Source: Liquorilactobacillus capillatus DSM 19910 | GTDB lineage: Bacteria > Bacillota > Bacilli > Lactobacillales > Lactobacillaceae | DNA: 41,313 nucleotides | Direction of reading: 5' to 3' | Assembly (NCBI RefSeq): GCF_001434915.1 | Contig: NZ_AZEF01000042.1 | Location: 76,717-118,029 of the forward strand | Part shown: piece by piece, positions 30,130 to 37,750 of the stretch | Layout of the letters: every line of letters starts with the position of its first letter | Numbering within the stretch: the first letter of the stretch is position 1 | Position numbers and translations under genes: made by a program | Notes under the pieces: model-generated | The model's database searches: none | What the model saw: the letters and a program-made list of their open reading frames with translations, nothing else | What the model was told of the DNA's origin: nothing

Positions 30130-30783
30130 TTAATTAGTCCGTCTCTCCAGACCACTCGCCACCAACGATAAGGCATAACAAACTACGAAGTACATCACTG
30201 CTAGTGCAATAAACATCGGTACCATGTAACGTGTATTTTGCCCGTAAATAATTTGAGCCCGATATAACAATTCAGGCAGGACAATAATGGTAGCAAGTGA
30301 AGTATCCTTTATCAGTGAAATAAACTGACTAACTAACGGTGGGATCATTTTTTTCATTGCTTGTGGTAAAACGATCACACGTAAACCTTGCCAGTACGTC
30401 ATCCCGACCGAACGCGCACCTTCCATTTGCCCTAGATCGACTGCTTGAATCCCGCTGCGGACGATTTCTGCAATCATCGCTGATTCAAAGACCGTCATCG
30501 CTGCAATCGCAGCCGTCAAAGGGTCCATCTTGATCCCCACTTGTGGGAGACCGAAATAAGTAAAGAACAATAGGAGCAGCAACGGCAGGTTTCTAATCAA
30601 ATCGATGATAAAACCAACAATGGCTGAGACAAAAGGAAAACGGATATAACGAATTATTCCCAAAATTGAACCTAGAATAAAACTTAAGATAATTGAAATA
30701 ACCGAGACTTCAATTGTTACCAATAAACCTTGCAGTAAATAACGCAGGTTAATCCACGAATAAGCTTCAGCTAAACTTGACAT
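30130..30783 (-). CDS. glnP: Polar amino-acid ABC transporter permease (GlnP-like)
   Basis: This 217-residue permease is of the His/Glu/Gln/Arg/opine three-TM family. It has about five hydrophobic segments and the EAA-type loop GARSVGMTYWQGLRVIVLPQAM. It pairs with the neighbouring homologous permease. It is the last gene of the operon, 17 bp after the other permease, with the bidirectional terminator 60 bp downstream. The substrate is probably glutamine, glutamate or another polar amino acid. Confidence 0.88.
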   Translation of the reverse strand: MSSLAEAYSWINLRYLLQGLLVTIEVSVISIILSFILGSILGIIRYIRFPFVSAIVGFIIDLIRNLPLLLLLFFTYFGLPQVGIKMDPLTAAIAAMTVFESAMIAEIVRSGIQAVDLGQMEGARSVGMTYWQGLRVIVLPQAMKKMIPPLVSQFISLIKDTSLATIIVLPELLYRAQIIYGQNTRYMVPMFIALAVMYFVVCYALSLVASGLERRTN

Positions 30784-30800
30784 TTAAGCACTCTCCTTCC

Positions 30801-31439
30801 TTAAGCTAATTTTTTCTCCAAGTAACGCATATAGTAACTTAACGGTAAAGTAATGATCAGGTACAATATCCCGACTACGATATACGTATTAAAAGTATCA
30901 AAAGTTGTCGAAGCAATCGTATCGCCCTGATACATCAAATCAAAACCGGCTACAAACGCTAGAACAGAAGAATTCTTCACTAAGTTGATAAACTGATTAC
31001 CTAACGGAGGAATAACATATCTAAATGCCTGTGGAAGAATAATATGCCACATTGCTTGCATAAATGTCAGCCCGTTTGCCCGAGCACCTTCCATCTGACC
31101 ATCATCAACGGCTTGGATCCCAGCCCGTACAGTTTCTGCAATAAAAGATGACGTATATAATGTTAATCCAATCGTTCCTGCTGTAAAACCATCTAATGTA
31201 ACGATAAATTGTGGAACAACAATATAAAAGAACATACCGATCACTAATAACGGGATATTCCGAAACACTTCAATATAGATACGTCCAATAATGTGTAATA
31301 GCTTATAGGGCAAGACTTCAAAAATTGCAAAAGTTGACCCAATAATTAAACTAAAGAATAATGCGATCACACTGCAAAGAAGCGTATTTCCAAAACCAAC
31401 CAGTAGCTCCTGCCAATGTTGCGTAAAGACATTTATCAT
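30801..31439 (-). CDS. glnM: Polar amino-acid ABC transporter permease (GlnM-like)
   Basis: This 212-residue permease is homologous to the downstream one and carries the EAA loop GARANGLTFMQAMWHIILPQAF. The N-terminus is hydrophobic after a short tail (QHWQELLVGFGNTLLCSVIALFF). The start ATG overlaps the end of the binding-protein gene by 4 nt (translational coupling). Together the two permeases form the heterodimeric channel. Confidence 0.88.
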   Translation of the reverse strand: MINVFTQHWQELLVGFGNTLLCSVIALFFSLIIGSTFAIFEVLPYKLLHIIGRIYIEVFRNIPLLVIGMFFYIVVPQFIVTLDGFTAGTIGLTLYTSSFIAETVRAGIQAVDDGQMEGARANGLTFMQAMWHIILPQAFRYVIPPLGNQFINLVKNSSVLAFVAGFDLMYQGDTIASTTFDTFNTYIVVGILYLIITLPLSYYMRYLEKKLA

Positions 31440-32266
31440 TGTTGGCTCGCCTCCTTCAAATCAAATCCCGCGATTCCGCCAAACCATTTCTGCAATAAGT
31501 GTTCATAAGTGCCATCTTTTCTCATCTCAGCAATCGCCTGATCGATCTTATTTTTTAACTGTGTTTGCTGTTTATCAACCGCAATCCCATACGGTTCGTT
31601 GGTAAATGCTCCACCGACGACATGGTAACTTGGATTTTCCGAAGCAATCCCAAATAAGATCCCATTATCAGTTGTCATTGCATCGCCTTGACCAGACTTC
31701 AAAGCGGTAAATGCTTGTGCATAATCCTCTAATTCTAAGACCTTCGCCTTAGGTGCATATTTCTGGATATTAACAGCTGAGGTCGATCCCTTAACTGCCA
31801 AAACAGTCATTCCATCTTTGTTCAGATCCCTAACATCTTTGATAGGACTCCCCTTTTTAACAAGTAAAGATTGTCCAGCAGCAAAATAAACTTTTGAAAA
31901 ATCAACCACCTTAGCTCGATCTGGTGTAATCGTCATCGTCGCTATAATTGCATCGATATTTCCATTTTTTAACAACGGAATTCTGGTTTTACTGGTAACT
32001 TGAACAAATTTCGCGTGTCCTTTTTTACCAAGGACCCGCTTAGTGATCTCTTTTCCCATGTCAATATCGAAACCTTTGATCGTCCCTGACTTGATATCCA
32101 TTAAACCAAACAAACGTGTGTCAGCTTTAACACCCCAAGTCAGAGTATTATTCGCTTGACTTCTTTTTAAAGCATTTTGCTGCGTGCTTTCAGCTGAACA
32201 AGCACTAAGTGTCAGGGTCAGTAACAGCATCCCCGTTAAGACGAGGAGCGCTTTTAATTTCTTCAT
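31436..32266 (-). CDS. glnH: Amino-acid-binding lipoprotein (GlnH-like)
   Basis: This 276-residue SBP family 3 lipoprotein has a signal peptide with lipobox LSAC (Cys23). Mature-domain motifs typical of SBP3 are visible: TRLFGLMDIKSGTIKGFDID, then IDAIIATMTITPDRAKVVDF, and the C-terminal EMRKDGTYEHLLQKWFG. It delivers a polar amino acid to the permease pair; the usual ligand-binding Arg/Asp pattern is present but does not settle which amino acid. It lies 15 bp after glnQ. Confidence 0.9.
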   Translation of the reverse strand: MKKLKALLVLTGMLLLTLTLSACSAESTQQNALKRSQANNTLTWGVKADTRLFGLMDIKSGTIKGFDIDMGKEITKRVLGKKGHAKFVQVTSKTRIPLLKNGNIDAIIATMTITPDRAKVVDFSKVYFAAGQSLLVKKGSPIKDVRDLNKDGMTVLAVKGSTSAVNIQKYAPKAKVLELEDYAQAFTALKSGQGDAMTTDNGILFGIASENPSYHVVGGAFTNEPYGIAVDKQQTQLKNKIDQAIAEMRKDGTYEHLLQKWFGGIAGFDLKEASQQ

Positions 32267-32281
32267 CCTTCTTTCCCCCTC

Positions 32282-33016
32282 TTAATGCTTAATGATTTTA
32301 CTCAAGAATTGCTGTGCTCTTTTTTCTTTAGGTGCTTTAAAGAAGATATCAGCTTTCTCATCTTCAAGGATCTGACCATTATCAATAAAAATAACTCGAT
32401 CAGCCACTTCACGAGCAAAGCCCATTTCATGGGTAACAACCACCATTGTCATCCCTTCTTTTGCGATCTTTTTCATAACATTCAAAACATCATCAATCAT
32501 TTCAGGATCAAGTGCAGAAGTAGGTTCATCAAATAACAATGCTTTGGGTTTCATAGCTAAACTGCGGGCGATCGCTACACGTTGCTTTTGTCCACCTGAT
32601 AATTGGCGCGGGTAAGAACCCGCTTTATCAGCTACACCAACCGTCTTTAACAAGCGCATCGCCATTTCTTCATTTTCTTTAGGATCACGTTTTAAAACTA
32701 GCTTGGGAGCTAACATAATATTTTCAAGCACTGTCTTATTATCGTATAAATTAAAATGTTGGAAGACCATCCCAACATCTTTTCTAATTTGATTCAAATC
32801 TGTTTTCTTATCCGCTAAATCATACCCGTTAACCAGTAGCTGCCCTTCCGTAAAATCTTCAAGTCCATTGATCGTCCTGATCAATGTACTTTTTCCAGAG
32901 CCAGAAGGCCCAACAACAACAACGACTTCACCCTTATCAACTTTTAGGTTAATATTATTCAAAGCATGGAACTTATCATAGTATTTTTGTACATTTTTAA
33001 ACTCAATCATTGCCAT
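32282..33016 (-). CDS. glnQ: Polar amino-acid ABC transporter ATP-binding protein (GlnQ)
   Basis: This 244-residue ATPase has Walker A GPSGSGKS near 36-43, the Q-loop in [11 protein letters not shown], the signature [12 protein letters not shown], Walker [14 protein letters not shown] and the H-loop [13 protein letters not shown], all typical of polar amino-acid transporters. A longer frame opens at 33043, but ATG 33016 lies 8 nt after AAGGAGG and is chosen. It is the first gene of the four-gene operon glnQ-glnH-glnM-glnP. Confidence 0.94.
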   Translation of the reverse strand: MAMIEFKNVQKYYDKFHALNNINLKVDKGEVVVVVGPSGSGKSTLIRTINGLEDFTEGQLLVNGYDLADKKTDLNQIRKDVGMVFQHFNLYDNKTVLENIMLAPKLVLKRDPKENEEMAMRLLKTVGVADKAGSYPRQLSGGQKQRVAIARSLAMKPKALLFDEPTSALDPEMIDDVLNVMKKIAKEGMTMVVVTHEMGFAREVADRVIFIDNGQILEDEKADIFFKAPKEKRAQQFLSKIIKH

Positions 33017-33061
33017 TTCTTTCTCCTCCTTGAGAGCAATCATTAATTTCCGGTAACTATA

Positions 33062-33090
33062 ATATTAAAATTTAATTTGATTTTGCGCAA
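33062..33090 (-). promoter_or_regulatory. Candidate glnQ operon promoter
   Basis: On the minus strand TTGCGC (33085-33090), 17 bp, then TAATAT (33062-33067), about 45 bp before the glnQ start. It lies 43 bp downstream of the palindrome at 33133-33157. Confidence 0.5.
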
Positions 33091-33132
33091 GAATTTAGAA
33101 TTAATTTTATTTAAAATGTTATTTTTTACCCA

Positions 33133-33157
33133 TTTAACTTTGTTAAACAAAGTTAAA
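33133..33157. promoter_or_regulatory. Perfect 25-bp palindrome, candidate operator
   Basis: Two 12-bp arms (TTTAACTTTGTT and AACAAAGTTAAA) around a single A. It is short-looped and has no T run, so a protein-binding site is more likely than a terminator. It lies upstream of the glnQ promoter. The regulator is unknown. Confidence 0.55.
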
Positions 33158-33215
33158 CGTCTAAAAAGTTAAGATATTATTTATGATTAACAAATGTTTT
33201 TCTATAACTAAAGAA

Positions 33216-33251
33216 AAAGCTGAACCCAAAATTAAATTTTGGTTCAGCTTT
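33216..33251 (-). terminator. Terminator of the 34722-33359 gene pair
   Basis: On the minus strand an 11-bp stem (AAAGCTGAACC/GGTTCAGCTTT, arms 33241-33251 and 33216-33226) with additional AAAATT/AATTTT pairing is followed by a T-rich run (TTTTTCTTT). Confidence 0.75.
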
Positions 33252-33258
33252 GCTGCTT

Positions 33259-33312
33259 CTTGTCATTTAGGTATTTTCCTAAATGACAAGACTTTAACGA
33301 GTTTAAAGTCTT
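33259..33312 (-). other. Two adjacent strong hairpins before the terminator
   Basis: A perfect 13-bp stem (CTTGTCATTTAGG, 33259-33271, with CCTAAATGACAAG, 33278-33290) is followed by a 10-bp stem (AAGACTTTAA, 33288-33297, with TTAAAGTCTT, 33303-33312). They share three bases, so they compete at the junction. With the terminator they make three hairpins in about 100 bp. The transcript toward glnQ from the upstream gene would pass through them. Confidence 0.6.
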
Positions 33313-33358
33313 ACTAGATTATATTATATTATCTTTTCCCTTATTTGCTTTTTGACTA

Positions 33359-34180
33359 TCAAACTTGGGAATCATTCTTCTTTCGATATGCAACTTGGAT
33401 CTTCAAATCATAAGGACCCTCTTCATGCATTGCTGTTGAACGTCCCGCAAATTTATATGCTCCGCCTTGGATAACTGCTGCCGCAACAAACAAACTATAT
33501 TTCCGTTCAACTTCTGCAACCGGCATTAAACCAACTGATTGAATTCGACCGAGCTTTCGTTCTTCAATTTGGTTGATTCCACCATATAACTCTAAATGAT
33601 TATCCTCATGTACCAATTCAAAATAAGGTAGTGCAACAGGATCATTTAAGGCATAAATATTCTTCTTCTTTGTCTTAGCTAATTTAAAAATTTCACGGTC
33701 ACTGTAGCCGCCGTAGTTAAGCTTAAGGTAACCCTGCGTTTCTAGCTGTGCAACGATTTCATTCAAAGCTTGTTTCTCAGCTGTACTGCATTCTAATTTA
33801 GCTGGTAAGGTCGTTTCGCCTTCAAAAAGACCATTTGTTTGAACAAAGCCCGCTTGGGGCCCGCTCCGTCTTTTATCTGCTGGCTCTTCCTTGGGTTTCA
33901 TTCCCAGCTTAGCTTCAAGCCAAGGTGAAAAATCAAATCGTGCTCTCTTAGACGTGAAGAAATAAAAAATATTCAAATATAAGAAATAGGCAATCACAAA
34001 AAAGGCTAAGATAAACAATAAGCCACGAACTAGAAAGCCGTTAACCAAAAAGCGGTAGGCTACATATAATAAATAGAAATTGCCGACTGTTCCTAAAGCC
34101 GTGTAAACACGGTTCTTTAGCTTAACATTAATATTGATGTAACCTAAGTAACTATTAATTAACCCGATAATACTGAACAA
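33359..34180 (-). CDS. Conserved two-TM protein of unknown function (DUF6681-like)
   Basis: This 273-residue protein has two hydrophobic segments near 27-46 and 52-74, then a charged linker (FDFSPWLEAKLGMKPKEEPADK region) and a cytosolic-looking C-terminal domain of about 150 residues with a short helical block (EKQALNEIVAQLETQGYLKL). It resembles lactobacillus proteins that I recall as DUF6681; this is memory, not a search. No function can be given. TTG 34180 is the start, with AGGAGG 9 nt upstream. It lies 11 bp after the Ser-rich gene, so the two are cotranscribed. Confidence 0.75.
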   Translation of the reverse strand: MFSIIGLINSYLGYININVKLKNRVYTALGTVGNFYLLYVAYRFLVNGFLVRGLLFILAFFVIAYFLYLNIFYFFTSKRARFDFSPWLEAKLGMKPKEEPADKRRSGPQAGFVQTNGLFEGETTLPAKLECSTAEKQALNEIVAQLETQGYLKLNYGGYSDREIFKLAKTKKKNIYALNDPVALPYFELVHEDNHLELYGGINQIEERKLGRIQSVGLMPVAEVERKYSLFVAAAVIQGGAYKFAGRSTAMHEEGPYDLKIQVAYRKKNDSQV

Positions 34181-34191
34181 GTCGTCTCCTC

Positions 34192-34722
34192 CTATTCCGC
34201 GGTATTATTCTGTGTATTTTGATTAGTCTGATTAGTTTGGTTAGTCTGGTTAGTCTGATTCTGACTACTTGTAGATGAGCTTTCAGACTGTCTACTTCTA
34301 GTACTTGTTTGTGAACTCGAGTTCTCTGAACTTGTAGCTGAGTCATCATCATTTGTAGAACTGCTTGTTTGTGAGGCTGATGTTGCATCTTCCGCTGAAC
34401 TTTGATCTCTTCCTTCTGAAGTATCATTTTCATCAGTTTGGCTCTCCTCAGATGAGGTTGAACTACTGGTCTCACTGGTCGACTTAGCAGATGTTTCTTT
34501 ACTATCCTCGTCTGAACTATCCTTTTTACTATCGTCATTACTTGATGTAGATGAACTGCCAGCTCCGTTTGAAACAGAGCTAGTATTTTCAACATTCTGG
34601 GTCACTGGTCGACCTTCAGAAGTGTTTGTCGCTTTATTCACCGCGACATTGGTTGCACCTAACGCCAAGACAACTGACATAATAGCAAACGGTGTAATAA
34701 AAGGCGGTGTTCGATAAGCCAT
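34192..34722 (-). CDS. Ser/Thr-rich membrane-anchored low-complexity protein
   Basis: This 176-residue protein has one N-terminal hydrophobic segment (about 9-29, FITPFAIMSVVLALGATNVAV). The rest is almost entirely Ser, Thr, Asn, Gln, Asp and Glu, ending in repeated NQT triplets. Such a tail is probably disordered and could be an extracellular stalk or glycosylation region. No catalytic domain, LPXTG or lipobox is seen. GGAGAG lies 6 nt before ATG 34722. I do not recognise a family; the pairing with the downstream two-TM protein suggests they act together. Confidence 0.7.
   Translation of the reverse strand: MAYRTPPFITPFAIMSVVLALGATNVAVNKATNTSEGRPVTQNVENTSSVSNGAGSSSTSSNDDSKKDSSDEDSKETSAKSTSETSSSTSSEESQTDENDTSEGRDQSSAEDATSASQTSSSTNDDDSATSSENSSSQTSTRSRQSESSSTSSQNQTNQTNQTNQTNQNTQNNTAE
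34221..34265. repeat. 9-bp tandem repeat encoding NQT
   Basis: Four consecutive 9-bp units (GATTAGTCT, GATTAGTTT, GGTTAGTCT twice) at 34221-34256, followed by a degenerate unit, lie in the 3' part of the Ser-rich gene. Copy-number changes would stay in frame and alter tail length. Confidence 0.75.
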
Positions 34723-34772
34723 TAAAATCTCTCCATTTCTTGCTCTTTAACTTAACACTATTAAACCAAAAT

Positions 34773-34800
34773 AAGCCCTAAAAAGATATAAGTTAGGCTA
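34773..34800 (-). terminator. Weak hairpin after the Fur-family gene
   Basis: On the minus strand AGCCTAA pairs with TTAGGGCT across one bulge, followed by TATTTT. It overlaps the stop codon of the regulator gene. It is probably a partial terminator. Confidence 0.35.
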
Positions 34801-35226
34801 ATCTTTGCTTAATTTTATACAATCTGCACATAGGCCGTATAGTTCAAAGTGGTGCTCCTCGATCCGACAGCCTGGCAGCTGTTTTTCAAAATAATCTAAC
34901 GGACACATCTCGACTTCTTGAACCTTACCGCAATGTGTACAAATGAAATGGTGATGATGCTGGTGAACAAAGTCACATTGGTATTTAACACTGGCATTAC
35001 CATCTTTTATCCGCTGCTCCACGATTCCAACTTCTTCAAATTCTTTTATGTTTCTATAGATCGTATTATGACTCATTCCTGGGTAAATACTGTGCATATA
35101 TTTATCAACAGCTACAACATTAATATACTGCTCCTGGAAGTGACTTAAATATTCTAATAGACTGAGGCGCTGCTTAGTGATTTTATAGTTGTTTTTCTGC
35201 AATAGTTTAACGGCAACATCTATCAT
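34798..35226 (-). CDS. Fur/Zur-type metal-dependent repressor
   Basis: This 142-residue Fur-family regulator has an N-terminal winged helix (ITKQRLSLLEYL, then MSHNTIYRNIKEFEEVGIVE as recognition region) and a C-terminal dimerisation domain. The structural zinc site CxxC...CxxC is complete (C96, C99, C133, C136). Aligned with B. subtilis PerR, D85, H91 and H93 are kept, but the PerR oxidation-site His37 aligns with Asn36, and Asp104 is replaced by Glu104. Glu at that position is a Fur/Zur feature, so PerR is unlikely. Whether it senses iron or zinc is open. GGAGGG precedes ATG 35226. An AT-rich palindrome at its own promoter suggests autoregulation. Confidence 0.9.
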   Translation of the reverse strand: MIDVAVKLLQKNNYKITKQRLSLLEYLSHFQEQYINVVAVDKYMHSIYPGMSHNTIYRNIKEFEEVGIVEQRIKDGNASVKYQCDFVHQHHHHFICTHCGKVQEVEMCPLDYFEKQLPGCRIEEHHFELYGLCADCIKLSKD

Positions 35227-35247
35227 AGTTTTTCTATCCCTCCGGAA

Positions 35248-35278
35248 AATAATAATTATTACTATTAAGCACAGTATA
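35248..35278 (-). promoter_or_regulatory. Promoter and Fur-box-like operator of the regulator gene
   Basis: On the minus strand the -10 TATACT is at 35273-35278 with a weak TTTTTA hexamer 17 bp upstream. Just downstream, 35248-35267 holds AATAATAATTATTACTATT, with a perfect TAATAATTATTA core palindrome. It resembles Fur-family boxes and covers the likely transcription start. Confidence 0.5.
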
Positions 35279-35316
35279 CCATAGCTGCTTAGTAATAAAA
35301 ATCAATTGCTGTAGCC

Positions 35317-35853
35317 TTATTTTGACAGTAGTTTTGCAATTATTTTTTTAGTTTCCTGCCACTCATCATTACGAATAAGATTGCAAAAATCTTTGAGTTT
35401 AGGTGGAACATGCAGATCCCTCTGGGCTTCAGAACTTGCTAGCCTTGCAGCTGCATTAGTATCTCGTTCTTCTAACCGTGCTGCTAATGTGCTTTCACTA
35501 GAAACATAAATATACCAGCATTTCAAATCAGCAGTTACTTTCTGCTTATAGGCAGCTGCCCCTTCAGTATCTAACACAATTACCGCCCAATCACTAGTTT
35601 GCCATGCGCGGTTAAGCCCTTCAGCTGAAGAACCATATAAACAGTGATCGTACTCAACGTATTCCAAGTAGTTATTCTTAAAAAATGAGGACCGCGTCTC
35701 AAAGTAATAATCGCGACCGTCTACCTCATGTTTGCGTGGCAAGCGCGTTGTATGTGTCAGCACACGTTTAAAGCCATAGTTTTTTACTAAGTAATCTTGA
35801 ATAGTCGTCTTGCCTACTCCGGATGCACCACAAATAACTAATAGGTGTTTCAT
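35317..35853 (-). CDS. Guanylate-kinase-like P-loop protein
   Basis: This 178-residue protein starts KHLLVICGASGVGKTT (P-loop GASGVGKT, 9-16) and has the guanylate-kinase signature THTTRLPRKHEVDGRDYYFE, with the Tyr/Arg GMP-binding pattern. True bacterial Gmk is about 205 residues with GPSGVGKGT; here the loop reads GASGVGKTT and the C-terminal half diverges, so this is probably a paralog rather than the housekeeping enzyme. A longer frame opens at 35886, but ATG 35853 follows GGGGAA at normal distance and is preferred. It is transcribed alone. Confidence 0.75.
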   Translation of the reverse strand: MKHLLVICGASGVGKTTIQDYLVKNYGFKRVLTHTTRLPRKHEVDGRDYYFETRSSFFKNNYLEYVEYDHCLYGSSAEGLNRAWQTSDWAVIVLDTEGAAAYKQKVTADLKCWYIYVSSESTLAARLEERDTNAAARLASSEAQRDLHVPPKLKDFCNLIRNDEWQETKKIIAKLLSK

Positions 35854-36113
35854 GTATTTATTCCCCACTTTAGTAGTCAATTTCAAAGATCCTTCATCTT
35901 TTACACTGCTATTATAGTTTTAAAAATACTGTTTGACTATGAATTTAGATTTTTTCAATCAGATAATTAACTTTACTCATAATAGATACCAACGGCCAAT
36001 TATTTAAAAGATAATTAACATGTCCTATCATTAACATTTAGCTCTGTTTTGTACTTTATGACGGGTTTTAAACATTCAGCTTTTATTAAAAAAGTCTTTT
36101 TTTTCAAATATAA
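35854..36113. other. AT-rich divergent intergenic region
   Basis: This spacer lies between the guanylate-kinase-like gene and the permease gene. It holds a minus-strand TATAAT (35911-35916) with a weak -35 for the kinase-like gene. An 11-bp direct repeat AGATAATTAAC occurs at 35961-35971 and 36009-36019. Nothing else is recognised. Confidence 0.45.
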
Positions 36114-36143
36114 TTGACATCTTACTCTAATGTTGTATATTAT
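36114..36143 (+). promoter_or_regulatory. Promoter of the cationic amino-acid permease gene
   Basis: A perfect TTGACA (36114-36119) is followed after 18 bp by TATTAT (36138-36143), or after 16 bp by TATATT (36136-36141). It lies about 50 bp before the TTG start. Confidence 0.7.
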
Positions 36144-36190
36144 CAAGACTGTATGTTTTATTTTTTAGAAAGAAATGGAGGGAATATTCA

Positions 36191-37585
36191 TTGAGTTTAA
36201 AACAAAGGATCTTCAAAAAAGAAAGTCTATCACGTTACCTTGATAAAGACAACCGACTTGCTAAAACTCTAGGGGCTGGCGACCTAATCGCCTTAGGAAT
36301 TGGCGCTGTTATTGGGACCGGAATTTTTATCCTGCCTGGAACAGTTGCTGCGTTGCACAGTGGGCCGAGTATTATTTTATCATTCGTTGTAGCCGCTATC
36401 ATCTGTTCAACGGCAGCCATGTGCTACGCGGAATTCTCATCCGCACTTCCTATTGCCGGTAGTGCTTATTCCTTTGGTAACATCGTTTTTGGCGAAATTG
36501 TCGGCTGGTTTCTCGGTTGGGCGTTGATCCTAGAATATATGCTAGCCGTCGCTGCCGTTTCAACCGGCTGGGCGGCCTACTTTAATTCTTTTATCGCCGG
36601 TTTCGGGCTTCATATTCCGAAAGCTCTTAGTAGTAATTTTGATCCGGCACATGGTACCTATGTTAATATCGTTGCTATTTTAATTGTCCTTTTTATATCT
36701 TTTATCCTCTCCAAGGGTGTAAAAACCTCTATTCGCATCAATAATATTATCGTTGTTATTAAAATCGTTATTATCTTCCTCTTCTTGCTGGTGGGGATGT
36801 TCTACGTTAAACCTGCTAACTGGCAACCTTTCTTTCCATTTGGATATGACGGCGTACTAAAGGGTGCCTCCTTAGTCTTCTTTGCCTATCTGGGTTTTGA
36901 TGTTGTTTCTTCAACCGCAGCTGAAGTTAAGAATCCTCGTAAGAATATGCCGATTGGAATCATTGGCACTTTATTAATTTGTACAGTCTTATACATCCTA
37001 GTTTCAGTTGTTTTGACAGGGATGACTTCCTATACAAAATTAAATGTTGCTAACCCTGTTTCATTTGCATTAGAACTTGTCCATCTGAACTGGGTTGCGG
37101 GGATTATTTCAATTGGTGCGTTAGCTGGAATGTTTACTATGATGGTGACGATGATTTATAGTAGTTCACGCTTGATTTATTCTATTGGACGTGATGGTCT
37201 ACTGCCTAAGTTTCTGGGTGAAGTCAATCCTAAACACCATACTCCAAATAAAAGTATGTTATTCGTTACGATTATCATCAGCTTCATGGGTGGTTTTGTC
37301 TCCCTAACTCAGCTAACCAATTTAGTTAATATCGGAACTCTAATTGCTTTTACATTTGTTTCAATTGGAATTATTCCTTTGCGTAAACGCAAAGATATCT
37401 CAAATGATGGTTTTAAAGTACCCTTCTACCCTGTTTTGCCAATCGTATCAACACTTCTCTGCATCTTAATGCTGACACAGTTATCAAAAGAAACCTGGAT
37501 TGCTTCAATTATCTGGTTCATCATCGGTATGATTATTTACTTTACTTATGGAGTTAAACACAGTCAGATAACTAAAATTAACTAA
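36191..37585 (+). CDS. APC superfamily cationic amino-acid transporter (CAT-like)
   Basis: This 464-residue membrane protein has about 12 TM segments. The N-terminal tail LAKTLGAGDLIALGIGAVIG (about 23-42), the helix-1 signature GTGIFILPG and VFFAYLGFDVVSSTAAEVKN are typical of the CAT branch (YfnA-like), usually basic or branched-chain amino-acid uptake. The substrate is not certain. TTG 36191 is used because GGAGGG lies 8 nt upstream. It is monocistronic with a strong promoter and terminator. Confidence 0.9.
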   Translation: MSLKQRIFKKESLSRYLDKDNRLAKTLGAGDLIALGIGAVIGTGIFILPGTVAALHSGPSIILSFVVAAIICSTAAMCYAEFSSALPIAGSAYSFGNIVFGEIVGWFLGWALILEYMLAVAAVSTGWAAYFNSFIAGFGLHIPKALSSNFDPAHGTYVNIVAILIVLFISFILSKGVKTSIRINNIIVVIKIVIIFLFLLVGMFYVKPANWQPFFPFGYDGVLKGASLVFFAYLGFDVVSSTAAEVKNPRKNMPIGIIGTLLICTVLYILVSVVLTGMTSYTKLNVANPVSFALELVHLNWVAGIISIGALAGMFTMMVTMIYSSSRLIYSIGRDGLLPKFLGEVNPKHHTPNKSMLFVTIIISFMGGFVSLTQLTNLVNIGTLIAFTFVSIGIIPLRKRKDISNDGFKVPFYPVLPIVSTLLCILMLTQLSKETWIASIIWFIIGMIIYFTYGVKHSQITKIN

Positions 37586-37613
37586 TACTCAAGAAACTAA
37601 CTATTTCCTAAAG

Positions 37614-37661
37614 GTACGGTCTTGCTGTTAGGTCATTCCTAGCGCAAGACTGTACTTTTTT
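37614..37661 (+). terminator. Terminator of the CAT-like permease gene
   Basis: A 12-bp stem with one G-U pair (GTACGGTCTTGC, 37614-37625, with GCAAGACTGTAC, 37644-37655), an inner TAGG/CCTA stem, and a TTTTTT run (37656-37661). Confidence 0.9.
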
Positions 37662-37708
37662 CTTTTCTTAAAGACACTCTTTTTTTATTCACTGATCGGC
37701 TTTTACGT

Positions 37709-37714
37709 TATAAT
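37709..37714 (+). promoter_or_regulatory. Candidate -10 element for pepX
   Basis: A perfect TATAAT lies about 37 bp before the pepX ATG. The -35 region (TATTCA, 17 bp upstream) is weak. Confidence 0.5.
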
Positions 37715-37750
37715 TAGGAACTAAAGATAACTTCTGGAGGATATTAACTT

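Noticed and set aside
34155-34595. Basic, Gln/Val/His-rich frame overlapping the Ser-rich gene
   Set aside because: It is the alternative frame of low-complexity DNA, with no ribosome binding site, and composition typical of a shadow frame.
35961-36019. 11-bp direct repeat AGATAATTAAC
   Set aside because: AT-rich and short; expected by chance in such intergenic DNA, and a near copy also occurs elsewhere in the window.
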